Source: an uncultured bacterium
GTDB lineage: Bacteria > Verrucomicrobiota > Kiritimatiellia > RFP12 > UBA1067
DNA: 64,000 nucleotides
NCBI GenBank assembly: GCA_902799955.1
Contig: CADCCQ010000005.1
Span: 62,001-126,000, forward strand
Reading direction: 5' to 3'
Under the pieces are notes generated by a model. The model was not told the DNA's origin. It saw nothing but the letters and a program-made list of their open reading frames with translations, and ran no database searches. Within the stretch, counting starts at the first letter, position 1; every line of letters begins with the position of its first letter. Positions 49,920 to 58,856 of this stretch are shown here, one piece after another. A program made the translations under genes and the position numbers.

Positions 49920-51364
49920 TCCGCCACGAACTTCTCCATCGTCTCCTTGTTCCCAAACGCCTCTGCCGTCGCCCTGAACATGTCATGGTGGCGCAGAAGC
50001 GCGGCGACATAGTTCTTCTTCACGTCCTTGAACGGGGCGAAGCGCACTTCCGGCGCGCCCTTCTCCAGGAAGTAAGCGATCGACCAGGCGATCTTGTACT
50101 TGAGCCGGCGCGCCTCCGGCGTGCCGTCGTAGAACGCCTTGTAGTCCATCGCCATAACCGCGACCAGCATCTCCGCCACAGCGTCGAGGTCTACCTCCAC
50201 TCCCCAGTCGGCGTTGTCCTCGTCCTCGAAGTACTGCGCGTAGCCCTCGTTCAGCCACGGCGACGCGGAGATCATCGACGTCGCGTACGAGAGGTACTGG
50301 TGGAACGCCTCGTGGCGTATCGTCTTCAGCAGCTCCACGCCGCCGCCGGGCGGCATGTACGCCACAAGCTCTCGGCGCTGCGGGCTCCAGTACGCGCCGC
50401 TCCACTCCATACCCTCGACGTCGTTGATCTCCAGCGCGTCGAGGTACTCGTCGCGGCTCTTAAATATCCTGGCTACGGCCAAGACGTTGGATCCGTCTAT
50501 CGGCGAGGGCACGACCTCGGCGTAGCGGCGCCGCATGACGGCGAGCTCGTTGGTGAGCGTCGCGACGAACGACTCGGACGGCGGGAGGTCGTCGATGACC
50601 GAGAACTCCTCGGCTTCCGCGACATGCCAGTTCGGGTAGTTCGTCACGCTGTGGCGAACGTCCGCGCGCAGCAGCTCCCGCTCGCGCGCCACCTCCGATT
50701 CCCGCCTGTCACGACGCTCCTTCTTGCCGCCGGCGCGCCGGCGACCCTCGCGCCGTGCGCGCCGCCTGTCCGCCTCGTCGTCAGCGCCGCGCTCCGACAC
50801 GAGGACGCCCTCGACGATCTCGTCCCAGCGCCCGAGGAAGTCCTCCTCGAAGTCGACGAGCCTTTCGCTCAGCAGGTCGCCCTCCGCGAGCGTCCACGTC
50901 GCGAGGTACCACACCTTCGACTTCTCCGGCAGGAACGCGCACACCACCGCGCTCTCGTTCGTCCCCTGGTAGTAGAGGACGCTCCTGAAGCCGCGCGGCT
51001 TCTGCCGCGGCGACTTCGGCTCGTCATCCGGCATGTCCACCGGAGAGAGCATCGAGATCGCCTCGTCGCGGACGAACTCGTCGTCGCGTTCGATGCGGAC
51101 GAGGTCCGCGGCGTAGCGCGTGCGCGTGGACGAGACGTCGTCGAACCTCGGCGGCGCGTACACGAGCTTCGACAGCTCCAGGACCCGCCCGTCGTCGTCC
51201 GTCCAGCGCCCCAGCACCGCGTTCGCTGTCCAGAGGTCCAGCTCGTCGTAGCGGTCCTCTAGCCGCATCGTGCCATTGCCCTCGGTGACGAGGTACGCCT
51301 CCGCGCGCGGCATGTCAAGCGGCGCGGGGTGCGCAAACCACATGATTGCGGCGAGCACCGGCAT
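49892..51364 (-). CDS. putative gluzincin-type metallopeptidase with HExxH motif
   Basis: A 490-residue protein. The short hydrophobic start (MPVLAAIMWFAHPAPLDM) may act as a signal or anchor, but it is weak. The N-terminal half is beta-rich (about 20-175). A very Arg/Glu-rich linker (about 195-225) follows. The C-terminal half contains HEAFHQYLSYATSMISASPWLNEGYAQYFED near 345-375, which is the HExxH zinc motif with a downstream glutamate in NEGYAQYFE, as in DUF1570/peptidase-MA-like proteins. Substrate unknown. The start overlaps the mlaD stop (TGATG), with GGAGG about 6 nt upstream. Its place in an Mla operon points to an envelope role, which is inference. Confidence 0.75.
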   Translation of the reverse strand: MPVLAAIMWFAHPAPLDMPRAEAYLVTEGNGTMRLEDRYDELDLWTANAVLGRWTDDDGRVLELSKLVYAPPRFDDVSSTRTRYAADLVRIERDDEFVRDEAISMLSPVDMPDDEPKSPRQKPRGFRSVLYYQGTNESAVVCAFLPEKSKVWYLATWTLAEGDLLSERLVDFEEDFLGRWDEIVEGVLVSERGADDEADRRRARREGRRRAGGKKERRDRRESEVARERELLRADVRHSVTNYPNWHVAEAEEFSVIDDLPPSESFVATLTNELAVMRRRYAEVVPSPIDGSNVLAVARIFKSRDEYLDALEINDVEGMEWSGAYWSPQRRELVAYMPPGGGVELLKTIRHEAFHQYLSYATSMISASPWLNEGYAQYFEDEDNADWGVEVDLDAVAEMLVAVMAMDYKAFYDGTPEARRLKYKIAWSIAYFLEKGAPEVRFAPFKDVKKNYVAALLRHHDMFRATAEAFGNKETMEKFVAEWKKYWKDM

Positions 51365-52545
51365 CAGAGGCCTCCCATTATTAGCGAGCCGAACGTGGAG
51401 ATCGGCGTCGTGTCGCGGAAGTTGTCCACTACCTGCCTGACGTCCTTGGTCAGGCCCTTGACCTCGTTGTAGAGGTCCTCCTCGTTGACGAGGCGACCCA
51501 GCGTGCCCTCCCCGGAGTTAATCCTGTCCGCCACGGCGTTGAGGCTCGCGAGGAGCCTGTTCGCGCCGTCCATCGCCTCCTTCGCGTCGAAGGACTCGCT
51601 GGCCTTGCGGAACGCCTTCACCGCTGAGTCGAATTCTCCGTAAATCGGATCGTCCTTCGCGAGCAGCCTCCCGATGAAGCCCTCGCCGTTCTTCAGCCTC
51701 TCCGTCACCGCGGATGCGTCGGCAAGCGTCTTCTGCAGGTCTTTGTATACGCTGTCGTCCTCGGAGAGCAGCTTGCCGAGAGTCCCTTTGCCTTCCTTCA
51801 CCGTAGTCGTAACTGCCGCGAGGTTCGTCATCACAGTCTTCAAGTCGGCGTACACCGTCTCGTCATCGGAGAGCAGCTTGCCGAGAGTCCCCTTGCCCTC
51901 CCTCACCGTCGTCGTGACCGCCGCGAGGTTCGTCATCACCGTCTTCAGGTCCGAGTATACGGAGTCCTCGCTGGACAGCAGCTTGCCGAGCGTACCCTCG
52001 CCTCTCTCGACGCGCTCGGACACTTTTCGGATGCTGACGCTAGCCGCCTCTATGTTCGTCACGATCGACTTGATCTCGCCGCCTGAGGTGATCTCCTTGA
52101 CGCTGCTGGCGATCGACGACAGGTCGCGCATCCAGTCCGTCGGCGTCTCGCCGGTGAACACGGTCGAGTCAAGCGGCAGCGCCTCGCCAGAGCCCTCCTC
52201 GAGGAGAAGGTAGTTCCCGCCGAGCATCGACAGGCTGCACACCGATATCCTGCACCTCTCGCGCAGCACGACGTCGCGGTTGATCTCCATGAAGACCTTT
52301 ATGCCGTCCGGCCCGAGCTCCATGTGCTCCACCGTGCCGACCTTCATGCCGCGGTACATCACGCTGTCGCGGTCCTTGAGGCCCCCGACGTCCCTGAACG
52401 TCACCACCGCGGTGACCCTCTCGCGCCCGTGCAGGACGTCGACGCCCGATATGACGATCGTGAAGTAGACCAAGAGCGCCAGCACCGCCAGCATGAACAG
52501 CCCGACTATGGCCTCCGAGAACGAATCCTTGCGTCTTGAGCTCAT
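51364..52545 (-). CDS. mlaD: MlaD/MCE-family lipid-transport protein
   Basis: A 393-residue inner-membrane-anchored protein: one transmembrane helix (about 12-34, EAIVGLFMLAVLALLVYFTIVI), then the MCE domain (about 40-125; VTAVVTFRDVGGLKDRDSVMYRGMKVGTVEHMEL). MCE proteins form hexameric rings that carry phospholipid across the periplasm. The C-terminal half has four or five units of about 35-40 residues with the pattern EGTLGKLLSxDDxVYxDLKTVMTNLAAVT, giving a long helical extension. ATG 52545 is chosen: it overlaps the mlaF stop by ATGA and has AGGAG in front. No mlaE permease gene is in the window. Confidence 0.88.
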   Translation of the reverse strand: MSSRRKDSFSEAIVGLFMLAVLALLVYFTIVISGVDVLHGRERVTAVVTFRDVGGLKDRDSVMYRGMKVGTVEHMELGPDGIKVFMEINRDVVLRERCRISVCSLSMLGGNYLLLEEGSGEALPLDSTVFTGETPTDWMRDLSSIASSVKEITSGGEIKSIVTNIEAASVSIRKVSERVERGEGTLGKLLSSEDSVYSDLKTVMTNLAAVTTTVREGKGTLGKLLSDDETVYADLKTVMTNLAAVTTTVKEGKGTLGKLLSEDDSVYKDLQKTLADASAVTERLKNGEGFIGRLLAKDDPIYGEFDSAVKAFRKASESFDAKEAMDGANRLLASLNAVADRINSGEGTLGRLVNEEDLYNEVKGLTKDVRQVVDNFRDTTPISTFGSLIMGGL

Positions 52546-53285
52546 TGCATCTCTCCTTTCATTGCGGACAGGAACTCCCTGACCTCCGCGTTCTCCGACC
52601 TGGCGAACGCGGCGGGCGCCGAGCACTCCACGACGCGCCCGCCCTTCATGAGGAGGATGCGGTCCGCGAACGACAGCGCGCTCGCAAGGTCGTGCGTGAC
52701 GACGACGGATGTTATTCCCAGAGTCCTGTTCAGTTTCTTTATGAGTCTATTGATCGTTATCGACGTCACGGGGTCGAGCCCGCTCGTCGGCTCGTCGTAG
52801 AGGACGATGTCGGACTCCCTCACGACGGCCCTGGCGAGCCCGGCGCGCTTCTGCATCCCGCCGGAGATCTCCGACGGGTACTTGTCCGCGGCGTCTGACA
52901 GCTCCACCGACTCCAGCGCCTTCGCGACGCGGCGGTCGATCTCGTCGTCCGGCAGGTCCGTCGTCTCCCTGAGCGGCAGCGCGACGTTCTCGGCGACGGT
53001 CATCCACGCCAGGAGCGCGCCGCCCTGGAAGAGGTAGCCGACGCGGCGGCGAATGCCGGCGAGCGTGCGCTCGTCACACGTCGCGACGTCCACGCCGTCG
53101 ACCAGCACCTGCCCAGAGGTTGGCGTCGTGAGCCTGACGAGGTGACGGAGCGTGACGGACTTGCCGGTCCCCGAAGGGCCGACTATGCAGAGGATCTCGC
53201 CCTTCTCCACGGAGAAGGACAGTCCGTCCAGCACGGCCGTCCCGCCGAACCTCTTCACTACGTCTCGGAACTCGACTAGCGCCAT
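52542..53285 (-). CDS. mlaF: MlaF-type ABC transporter ATPase
   Basis: A 247-residue ABC ATPase with Walker A GPSGTGKS, the Q-loop at YLFQGGALLAWMTVAENVALPLRE, signature EISGGMQKRAGLARA, Walker B IVLYDEPTSGLDP and the switch His in VVTHDLASA. The FQ-x-GALL-W-T-V-NV and SGGMQKRA wording is typical of MlaF. It powers retrograde or anterograde phospholipid traffic together with MlaE and MlaD. ATG 53285 (MALVEFRDVVKRF) is used; the frame is open further upstream but would run through the promoter. GAGG lies in front of the ATG. It is the first gene of the mlaF-mlaD-peptidase-gluQ unit. Confidence 0.93.
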   Translation of the reverse strand: MALVEFRDVVKRFGGTAVLDGLSFSVEKGEILCIVGPSGTGKSVTLRHLVRLTTPTSGQVLVDGVDVATCDERTLAGIRRRVGYLFQGGALLAWMTVAENVALPLRETTDLPDDEIDRRVAKALESVELSDAADKYPSEISGGMQKRAGLARAVVRESDIVLYDEPTSGLDPVTSITINRLIKKLNRTLGITSVVVTHDLASALSFADRILLMKGGRVVECSAPAAFARSENAEVREFLSAMKGEMQ

Positions 53286-53346
53286 CCGCCTCGCCTTTCC
53301 ATTTTCCCTCCCGCGCGGCCACCGCGGCCGCCGGGGTCGGTGCATT

Positions 53347-53359
53347 ATTATATCACAAA
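53347..53359 (-). promoter_or_regulatory. extended -10 promoter of mlaF
   Basis: Minus strand TTTGTGATATAAT with TATAAT at 53347-53352 and the TGA extension; no convincing -35. A 15-base stretch, GATTTGTGATATAAT, is identical to the one upstream of nusB. Confidence 0.55.
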
Positions 53360-53367
53360 TCCCGGAA

Positions 53368-55041
53368 TCACGCCTTGAGGCTTGCCCCGGTCGACGCGTT
53401 TCCGACAAGCCGCGAATAGCGCTCGAGCCACCCGCCCTTCACGCGCGGCGCCCACTTCCTCGCCTTCGCGGCGCGCGCCGCCGCCTCCGCCTTCGTGACC
53501 TTCGCGGTGATGGAGCGGCGCGGGATGTCGATCGTGATCTCGTCGCCGTTCCTGAGCAGCCCGATGAGGCCGCCCTCCGCCGCCTCCGGCGAGACGTGCC
53601 CGACGCACGCGCCGTGCGTCGCGCCGGAGAAGCGCCCGTCGGTTATGAGCGCGACGGACTCCCCCAGCCCCTGTCCGATGATGTACGACGTAGGCGCGAG
53701 CATCTCCTGCATCCCCGGCCCGCCCTTCGGCCCCTCGTGGCGGATGACCACCACGTGGCCGGGCTTCACCTTCCCGCCGAGGATCCCCGCGCACGCCTCC
53801 TCCTGCGAGTCGAAGCATATCGCCTTGCCGGTGAACTTCATCATCGACGGCGCGACTCCACCCTTCTTCACCACCGCGCCGCGCTCGGCAAGGTTGCCCC
53901 AGAGGACGGCCAGTCCGCCGTCCCGCGAATAGGCGTCCGCGACCTCGCGTATGACGTCGGCGTCCATGATCTTCGCCGCCTTCACCTGCGCGCCGATCGT
54001 CCTGCCGGACACCGTCGGGCACCCGGGGTGGAAGAACTTCGCCACTTTCGACACGCGCTTCATCACCGCCATCACCCCGCCCGCGCGGTCGAGGTCGCTC
54101 ACGTGGTAGTGTCCCGACGGAGCGAGCTTGCACACGTACGGCGTCGCGGCGGAGACCTCGTTCATCCGCCTGAGCGAATAGTCCACGCCCGCCTCGCGCG
54201 CTATCGCCAACGTGTGGAGGACGGTGTTCGTCGAACCGCCCATCGCCATGTCGAGCGTAAGCGCGTTGTCCAGCGAGTCCCTTGTCACCAGGTCCTTCGG
54301 AAGCGGCCCGCCCCTCTTCGCCATCGCGACCGCCCTCTTCGCCGACTCCCTGTAGTGGTCCATGCGCCGCGGGTCGGTCGCGAGGATCGTGCCGTTCCCG
54401 GGAAGCGCCAGCCCCAGCGCCTCATAGAGGCAGTTCATCGAGTTGGCTGTGAACATCCCGGAGCAGCTGCCGCACCCAGGGCAGCTCGTCTCCTCCACGC
54501 GCTCAAGGTCCTTCGCCGTGATCTTGCCGACGGACTCCGCGCCCACCGCCTCAAACACGGAGTTGAGGTCGCTGTCCGCCCCCGTGAGCGGGTTCCTCCC
54601 CGGCGCCATCGGCCCGCCGGACGCGAACACCACCGGGATCCCGACCCTGATCGCGCCCAGGAGCATGCCGGGGACGATCTTGTCGCAGTTCGGGACGCAT
54701 ATCATCGCGTCGAAGCAGTGCGCCTTCGCGACCGTCTCCACGCTGTCCGCGATCAGCTCGCGGGACGGCAGCGAGTACTTCATCCCCGAATGGCCCATCG
54801 CGATTCCGTCGCACACCGCTATCGTGTTGAACTCGAGCGCGACTCCGCCCGCCTCCTCGACGCACTTCTTCAGGTATGCGCCGACTCCGTTGAGGTGGCA
54901 GTGCCCCGGCACGAAGCTCTCGTAGCTGTTGCATATCCCTATGAACGGCTTCTTCATGTCCGCGCGCCTCATGCCCGCCGCGAAGAGCAGCGACCTGTGC
55001 GGCGCGCGCTCCCGTCCCTTCTTCACCTGGTCTGATACCAT
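53368..55041 (-). CDS. ilvD: dihydroxy-acid dehydratase
   Basis: IlvD dehydrates dihydroxy-acids in valine, leucine and isoleucine synthesis. The 557-residue protein is full length, with the family Cys/iron-sulfur motifs [23 protein letters not shown] and [19 protein letters not shown], plus [14 protein letters not shown] and [21 protein letters not shown]. It is the last gene of the nusB-ribD-ribE-capD-like-ilvD unit, 28 bp after the capD-like gene, and ends before the mlaF promoter. Confidence 0.97.
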   Translation of the reverse strand: MVSDQVKKGRERAPHRSLLFAAGMRRADMKKPFIGICNSYESFVPGHCHLNGVGAYLKKCVEEAGGVALEFNTIAVCDGIAMGHSGMKYSLPSRELIADSVETVAKAHCFDAMICVPNCDKIVPGMLLGAIRVGIPVVFASGGPMAPGRNPLTGADSDLNSVFEAVGAESVGKITAKDLERVEETSCPGCGSCSGMFTANSMNCLYEALGLALPGNGTILATDPRRMDHYRESAKRAVAMAKRGGPLPKDLVTRDSLDNALTLDMAMGGSTNTVLHTLAIAREAGVDYSLRRMNEVSAATPYVCKLAPSGHYHVSDLDRAGGVMAVMKRVSKVAKFFHPGCPTVSGRTIGAQVKAAKIMDADVIREVADAYSRDGGLAVLWGNLAERGAVVKKGGVAPSMMKFTGKAICFDSQEEACAGILGGKVKPGHVVVIRHEGPKGGPGMQEMLAPTSYIIGQGLGESVALITDGRFSGATHGACVGHVSPEAAEGGLIGLLRNGDEITIDIPRRSITAKVTKAEAAARAAKARKWAPRVKGGWLERYSRLVGNASTGASLKA

Positions 55042-55069
55042 GTCTCCCTCCTTCGTCTTCGAACTGCCC

Positions 55070-56470
55070 TCACTCCGCCGCGCGGGTGATGTATATCTTC
55101 GCCATGTCCGTGCGGTACGCGGACTTCTCCGAGACGTCGATCTCCTCGAAGAGCTTCTCGCCCGGCCTCGCCCCCGTGAACACTATCGGGATGTCGACGT
55201 ACGGCCTGAACCCCGCCTGCGAGATCATGTTCTCCGCCAGGTCGAGTATCCTCACCGGATCGCCCATGTCGAGCGTGTAGATCGCGCGCTCCCTGCGCGA
55301 CGCCGCCTGCAGCACGAGGCTCACCGCCTCCTGCACCGTCATGAAGTACCTCTTCATGTCGGGGTGCGTCACCGTCACCGGGCCGCCGGACGCTATCTGC
55401 TCGCGGAAGAGCGGCACCACCGACCCGGAGCTCCCGAACACGTTCCCGAAGCGCACCGCGCAGAACGACGTCGCCGTGCCCGCGGAGGACGCCTCCTGCC
55501 CGCCGCCCAGCGACATTATGGCCTGCTCCGCCGCCAGCTTCGTCTTCCCCATCACCGACACCGGGTTCACCGCCTTGTCCGTCGATATCAGCACGAACCT
55601 CTCGACGCCGTGTCCAAGGGCCAGCTCCGCGAGCCTGCGCGTCGCGTCCAGGTTGTTGCGCCATCCCTCCTCGGGGTTCAACTCCACCATCGGCACGTGC
55701 TTGTAGGCCGCCGCGTGGATCACAACCGACGGCTTCTCCGCCGAGAGCAGCGCCCCCATCTTGACGGCGTCGCCGGCGTCCGCCATAAGCGGCACCATTG
55801 CGGACGCGACCTTCAGCCCCCTCATCTGCCTGTCGATCTCGTAGAGCGCGTTCTCGCACCTCTCCACCATGAGCACCTTCGACGCGCCGGCGGCGGCGAC
55901 CTGCCGGACGAGCTCCGAGCCTATCGTGCCGCCCGCACCCGTCACCATGACCGTCCTCCCGGCCAGGAACCTAGCCGCGACAGAGTTGTCGAACGTGCGC
56001 TCGTCGCGCTCGAGAAGCCCGCCGTCGCCCGTCCGCGACGCCCAGTACGCCCGCCACAACGCTCGGACGCCAAGTATCGCGACCGTGCCGACGAAGAACG
56101 TCATCAGGGTGATCGAATACGGCGGCCTTATGCTGGACTTCGCGATGTCTGGCATCATGACGCGGATCGCCATCAGCACCGCGCACGCCGCCGCCATCGC
56201 CCCAAGGTACCTGGGGAAGTCGCGCACGCCTACCCTCCGCCATGCCATTCTGTAGCACCCGAAGGCGAAGAGCGACATGAGATGCACCACGCAGACCACC
56301 ACGAACGACGACGCCACCCCGCGCCACCCCCACGAGGGCTCGCCGAAGTTGAACCTCATGCAGAACGCCGCGAGATACGCCGCGCCGATCGTCGCCGCGT
56401 CCACCGCCATCGCCACGATTCGCGTCGCGATGAACCCGGCCCAGGCCCTGCCTTTTCTGTCTACGGACAT
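55070..56470 (-). CDS. CapD/FlaA1-type nucleotide-sugar dehydratase, short form
   Basis: A 466-residue membrane-anchored enzyme. Three to four hydrophobic segments (about 10-110) are followed by an SDR-type Rossmann domain: [21 protein letters not shown] near 170, [21 protein letters not shown] (the Met-x3-Lys variant normal for this group), and [39 protein letters not shown]. The group makes 4-keto-6-deoxy sugars from UDP-HexNAc for polysaccharide or glycoprotein glycans. Usual members are about 600-650 residues; here the CoA-binding-like domain between the membrane part and the catalytic domain is missing. The gene is in an operon with riboflavin genes, 22 bp after ribE. Confidence 0.85.
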   Translation of the reverse strand: MSVDRKGRAWAGFIATRIVAMAVDAATIGAAYLAAFCMRFNFGEPSWGWRGVASSFVVVCVVHLMSLFAFGCYRMAWRRVGVRDFPRYLGAMAAACAVLMAIRVMMPDIAKSSIRPPYSITLMTFFVGTVAILGVRALWRAYWASRTGDGGLLERDERTFDNSVAARFLAGRTVMVTGAGGTIGSELVRQVAAAGASKVLMVERCENALYEIDRQMRGLKVASAMVPLMADAGDAVKMGALLSAEKPSVVIHAAAYKHVPMVELNPEEGWRNNLDATRRLAELALGHGVERFVLISTDKAVNPVSVMGKTKLAAEQAIMSLGGGQEASSAGTATSFCAVRFGNVFGSSGSVVPLFREQIASGGPVTVTHPDMKRYFMTVQEAVSLVLQAASRRERAIYTLDMGDPVRILDLAENMISQAGFRPYVDIPIVFTGARPGEKLFEEIDVSEKSAYRTDMAKIYITRAAE

Positions 56471-56492
56471 CTAACGTCACCTCCCTCGCCTG

Positions 56493-57155
56493 TCATGCGT
56501 CGAAGAAACCCGCCCTCGCAAGGGCCTCCTCCGTGAGCCCCGGCCCGGCCGCCGCCTTCGCGGCGTACTTGCCCAGGACGTCCCCTTCGAGATTCACCTC
56601 GTCGCCGGCGCGAAGGGTCCCTATCGTCGTCTCCCTCGCGGTCGTCGGGATCACGTCGACCGCCAGCCAGTCCTCACCAAGGTCCGATATCGTAAGCGAC
56701 ACGCCATTGACCGCGACCGAGCCCTTGAGAAGGCATCCGGCCGCGAACACGCGCCCGCACTGAATCCTCAGCCGGAAGTCGCGCCCCCTCGGCTCCTTCG
56801 CGACGACCGTCCCGCGCCTGTCCACGTGGCCCTGCACTATGTGGCCGCCCATGGCGTCGCCTGCCCTGAGCGCCCTCTCCAGGTTCACCTTCTCGCCCGG
56901 CACAAGCCCCCCGAGGCCCGTGCGCTCCTCCGTCTCGCGAAGGACGTCCGCCGTGAACCTCGACCCGTCGCACTTGACCACCGTCAGGCAAACGCCGTTC
57001 ACGGCGACCGACTCCCCCTCGGACAGCGGCTTCGCCCAGGCGCCGGCGCAGGCTCCGCCAGCGTCCGGCGCGCCGCACTCGATCTCGAGCACAAGCCCCG
57101 CCCCGCGAGAGACGCGCCTGACGGTTCCGATTCTCTGTATGAGCCCGGTGAACAT
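56493..57155 (-). CDS. ribE: riboflavin synthase alpha chain
   Basis: A 220-residue protein with two lumazine-binding repeats. MFTGLIQRIGTVRRV starts the first and GHIVQGHVDRRGTVV is in the second. Internal SVAVNGVCLTVV and SVAVNGVSLTIS match each other. The enzyme dismutates two 6,7-dimethyl-8-ribityllumazine molecules to riboflavin. It starts 3 bp after the ribD stop. The other riboflavin genes (ribBA, ribH) are not in the window. Confidence 0.95.
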   Translation of the reverse strand: MFTGLIQRIGTVRRVSRGAGLVLEIECGAPDAGGACAGAWAKPLSEGESVAVNGVCLTVVKCDGSRFTADVLRETEERTGLGGLVPGEKVNLERALRAGDAMGGHIVQGHVDRRGTVVAKEPRGRDFRLRIQCGRVFAAGCLLKGSVAVNGVSLTISDLGEDWLAVDVIPTTARETTIGTLRAGDEVNLEGDVLGKYAAKAAAGPGLTEEALARAGFFDA

Positions 57156-57158
57156 CTG

Positions 57159-58226
57159 TCAGTCTCCAAACCCTGTCGCCCACGCCCCGAAGTCTGCCGT
57201 CAGGAACCTGTCGCCGCCGTTCGCGAAGCTCCGCTCCTCGTTGAACTTGCCGCGGACGGCCTTGGCGATGGGACGCGAGCCTATAAGAATGGGCGCAAAC
57301 ACGTTCACCCACTGGTCGACGAGCCCCGCGTCCGCCAGCGACCTGGCGAGCTTCAGCCCGCCTTCGCAAAGGACGCTCAGCGCGCCCCTCCTGCCAAGCT
57401 CCTCTATGGCCTTCCTGGCGTCGTCGAACACAATCGTCCTGTTGGGCGCGCCGTCCGAGAACACCCGCGCGGCCTTCGGGAGCCGCCCGCTCTTCGACAC
57501 GACGACGCGGACGAGGTCCGGGTTCGGCCTGCCCTTCGAGAGGAGCGACGGGTTGTCCCTGCGGATCGTCTCCGCGCCCACCATTATCGCGTCGACCTTC
57601 CCGCGGAGATCGCCCCCCGTCAGCTCGCGCGACGACTTGGACGATATCCACTTCGCGTCGCCCCAGTTGTCGCAGATCCTTCCGTCGACCGACATAGCGA
57701 TCTTGACTATCACGTACGGAAGCCCCGTCAGGACGTGCTTGCGGAAATGGCAGATCAGTTCGTCCGCCTCCGCGACAACGCCCTTGTCGCCCTTGAACCT
57801 CTCGCACTGCACTCCAGCCCTCGCGAGGGCACGCTTCGCCTTCCCGCAGTTGTCCGGATTGGGGTCCGGTATGGCGTACACGACCTTTGATATGCCGGAC
57901 GCGGCTATCGCGTCCGTGCACGCGCCGACACGGCCGGCCTTGGAACACGGCTCCAGCGTGACGTAGATCGTCGCGCCCTTGAGCGCTCCCTTGTCCGGAA
58001 CGCCTGACTTGCCGCCCACGCTCAGGAACTTCATCGCGCCCTTGATCGCCGCGACCTCGGCATGGTCGCCGCCGGCCTTCTTGTGCCAGCCCTCGCCGAT
58101 GATCTCGCCGTCCCTGACTATGACCGCGCCGACAGGCGGGTTCGGCCGCGTGTGGCCGACGCCGCGCCGCGCGAGCGCCACCGCGCGCGCCATGAACTCC
58201 GCGTCCGTCTTGGCGGCGACCTTCAT
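57159..58226 (-). CDS. ribD: bifunctional riboflavin deaminase/reductase RibD
   Basis: A 355-residue protein. The N-terminal cytidine-deaminase-like domain has the zinc motifs HAEVAAI and EPCSKAGRVGACTDAI. The C-terminal reductase domain follows (about 150-355: VIVKIAMSVDGRICDNWGDAKWIS, RAVRG end region). It carries out the two middle steps from the GTP-derived pyrimidine to the ribitylamino-uracil. ATG 58226 overlaps the nusB stop by ATGA. The final segment is shorter than in some homologues but the domain set is complete. Confidence 0.94.
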   Translation of the reverse strand: MKVAAKTDAEFMARAVALARRGVGHTRPNPPVGAVIVRDGEIIGEGWHKKAGGDHAEVAAIKGAMKFLSVGGKSGVPDKGALKGATIYVTLEPCSKAGRVGACTDAIAASGISKVVYAIPDPNPDNCGKAKRALARAGVQCERFKGDKGVVAEADELICHFRKHVLTGLPYVIVKIAMSVDGRICDNWGDAKWISSKSSRELTGGDLRGKVDAIMVGAETIRRDNPSLLSKGRPNPDLVRVVVSKSGRLPKAARVFSDGAPNRTIVFDDARKAIEELGRRGALSVLCEGGLKLARSLADAGLVDQWVNVFAPILIGSRPIAKAVRGKFNEERSFANGGDRFLTADFGAWATGFGD

Positions 58227-58678
58227 TTTCCGGGCTCCCCCGCCGCGAGGCTCTTCGCGTACTTGTCGAGGACGCCGTTCACTATCGCGCGCGACTTCGG
58301 GGTCGAAAACCAGTTCACGAGGTCCACCGCCTCGTTGACCACGACCGGTGGCGGCACGTCGGTGCGAGAAAGCTCCCACATCCCCATTCGGAGAACAGCC
58401 CTCTCCACCGTGCCGAGCCTGTGCAGCTCCCAGTTGTCGAGAAGCCCGACGAGCTTTTGGTCAATCGCCTCCCGCTCCGCAAGAACACCTCTCACGCGGT
58501 CCTCGGAAAACTTGCGTATCTTCCCCTTGACGAGGACTCCACCCTCGCTCTCGTCGTACGTCGCAAGCGTATTCCAGAACGTCTCGATGAAAAGATCCAC
58601 GTCCTCCGGCGGATTCATATCCGCCGCAGTCAGCATCTGTATTGCCCATTCCCGGGCCTGTCTTCGTGTCGCCGTCAT
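58223..58678 (-). CDS. nusB: transcription antitermination factor NusB
   Basis: A 151-residue, all-helical RNA-binding protein. Family marks are RRQAREWAIQMLTAAD at the start, a middle LLDNWELHRLGTVERAVLRMGMWEL, and PPPVVVNEAVDLVNWFSTPKSRAIVNGVLDKYAK at the end. NusB binds boxA with NusE in antitermination of rRNA operons. ATG 58678 is preceded by AGGGT; the frame extends far upstream but that part has no coding sense. nusB leads the riboflavin unit, a common pairing with ribosome or riboflavin genes in other bacteria. Confidence 0.93.
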   Translation of the reverse strand: MTATRRQAREWAIQMLTAADMNPPEDVDLFIETFWNTLATYDESEGGVLVKGKIRKFSEDRVRGVLAEREAIDQKLVGLLDNWELHRLGTVERAVLRMGMWELSRTDVPPPVVVNEAVDLVNWFSTPKSRAIVNGVLDKYAKSLAAGEPGK

Positions 58679-58736
58679 GTCAAAGACCCTGTCTTCGTTG
58701 CCCTGCCCTGTCTTGTCTTCGCTGGCATTGCCGTAT

Positions 58737-58749
58737 ATTATATCACAAA
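58737..58749 (-). promoter_or_regulatory. extended -10 promoter of nusB-ribD-ribE
   Basis: Minus strand TTTGTGATATAAT with TATAAT at 58737-58742. Start near 58730, leader about 52 nt. Divergent to the comEC promoter about 80 bp away. Confidence 0.55.
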
Positions 58750-58793
58750 TCTTCCACTTCGGCTCGCGCATTTTCCACGATGTTACAATTCCG

Positions 58794-58824
58794 TTACAAT
58801 CTTTTTCGCGTTTTGTGGTATGAT
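58794..58824 (+). promoter_or_regulatory. promoter of comEC
   Basis: TTTTGTGGTATGAT contains an extended -10 (TATGAT at 58819-58824). A weak -35 TTACAA lies at 58794-58799, within a direct repeat GTTACAAT (two copies, 58782-58800). An AGGAGG at 58838-58843 is followed directly by a three-codon mini-frame (58844-58855) ending just before ATG 58857. Confidence 0.5.
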
Positions 58825-58856
58825 GTACGCAGAAGAGAGGAGGATGCCAGTCTGAA

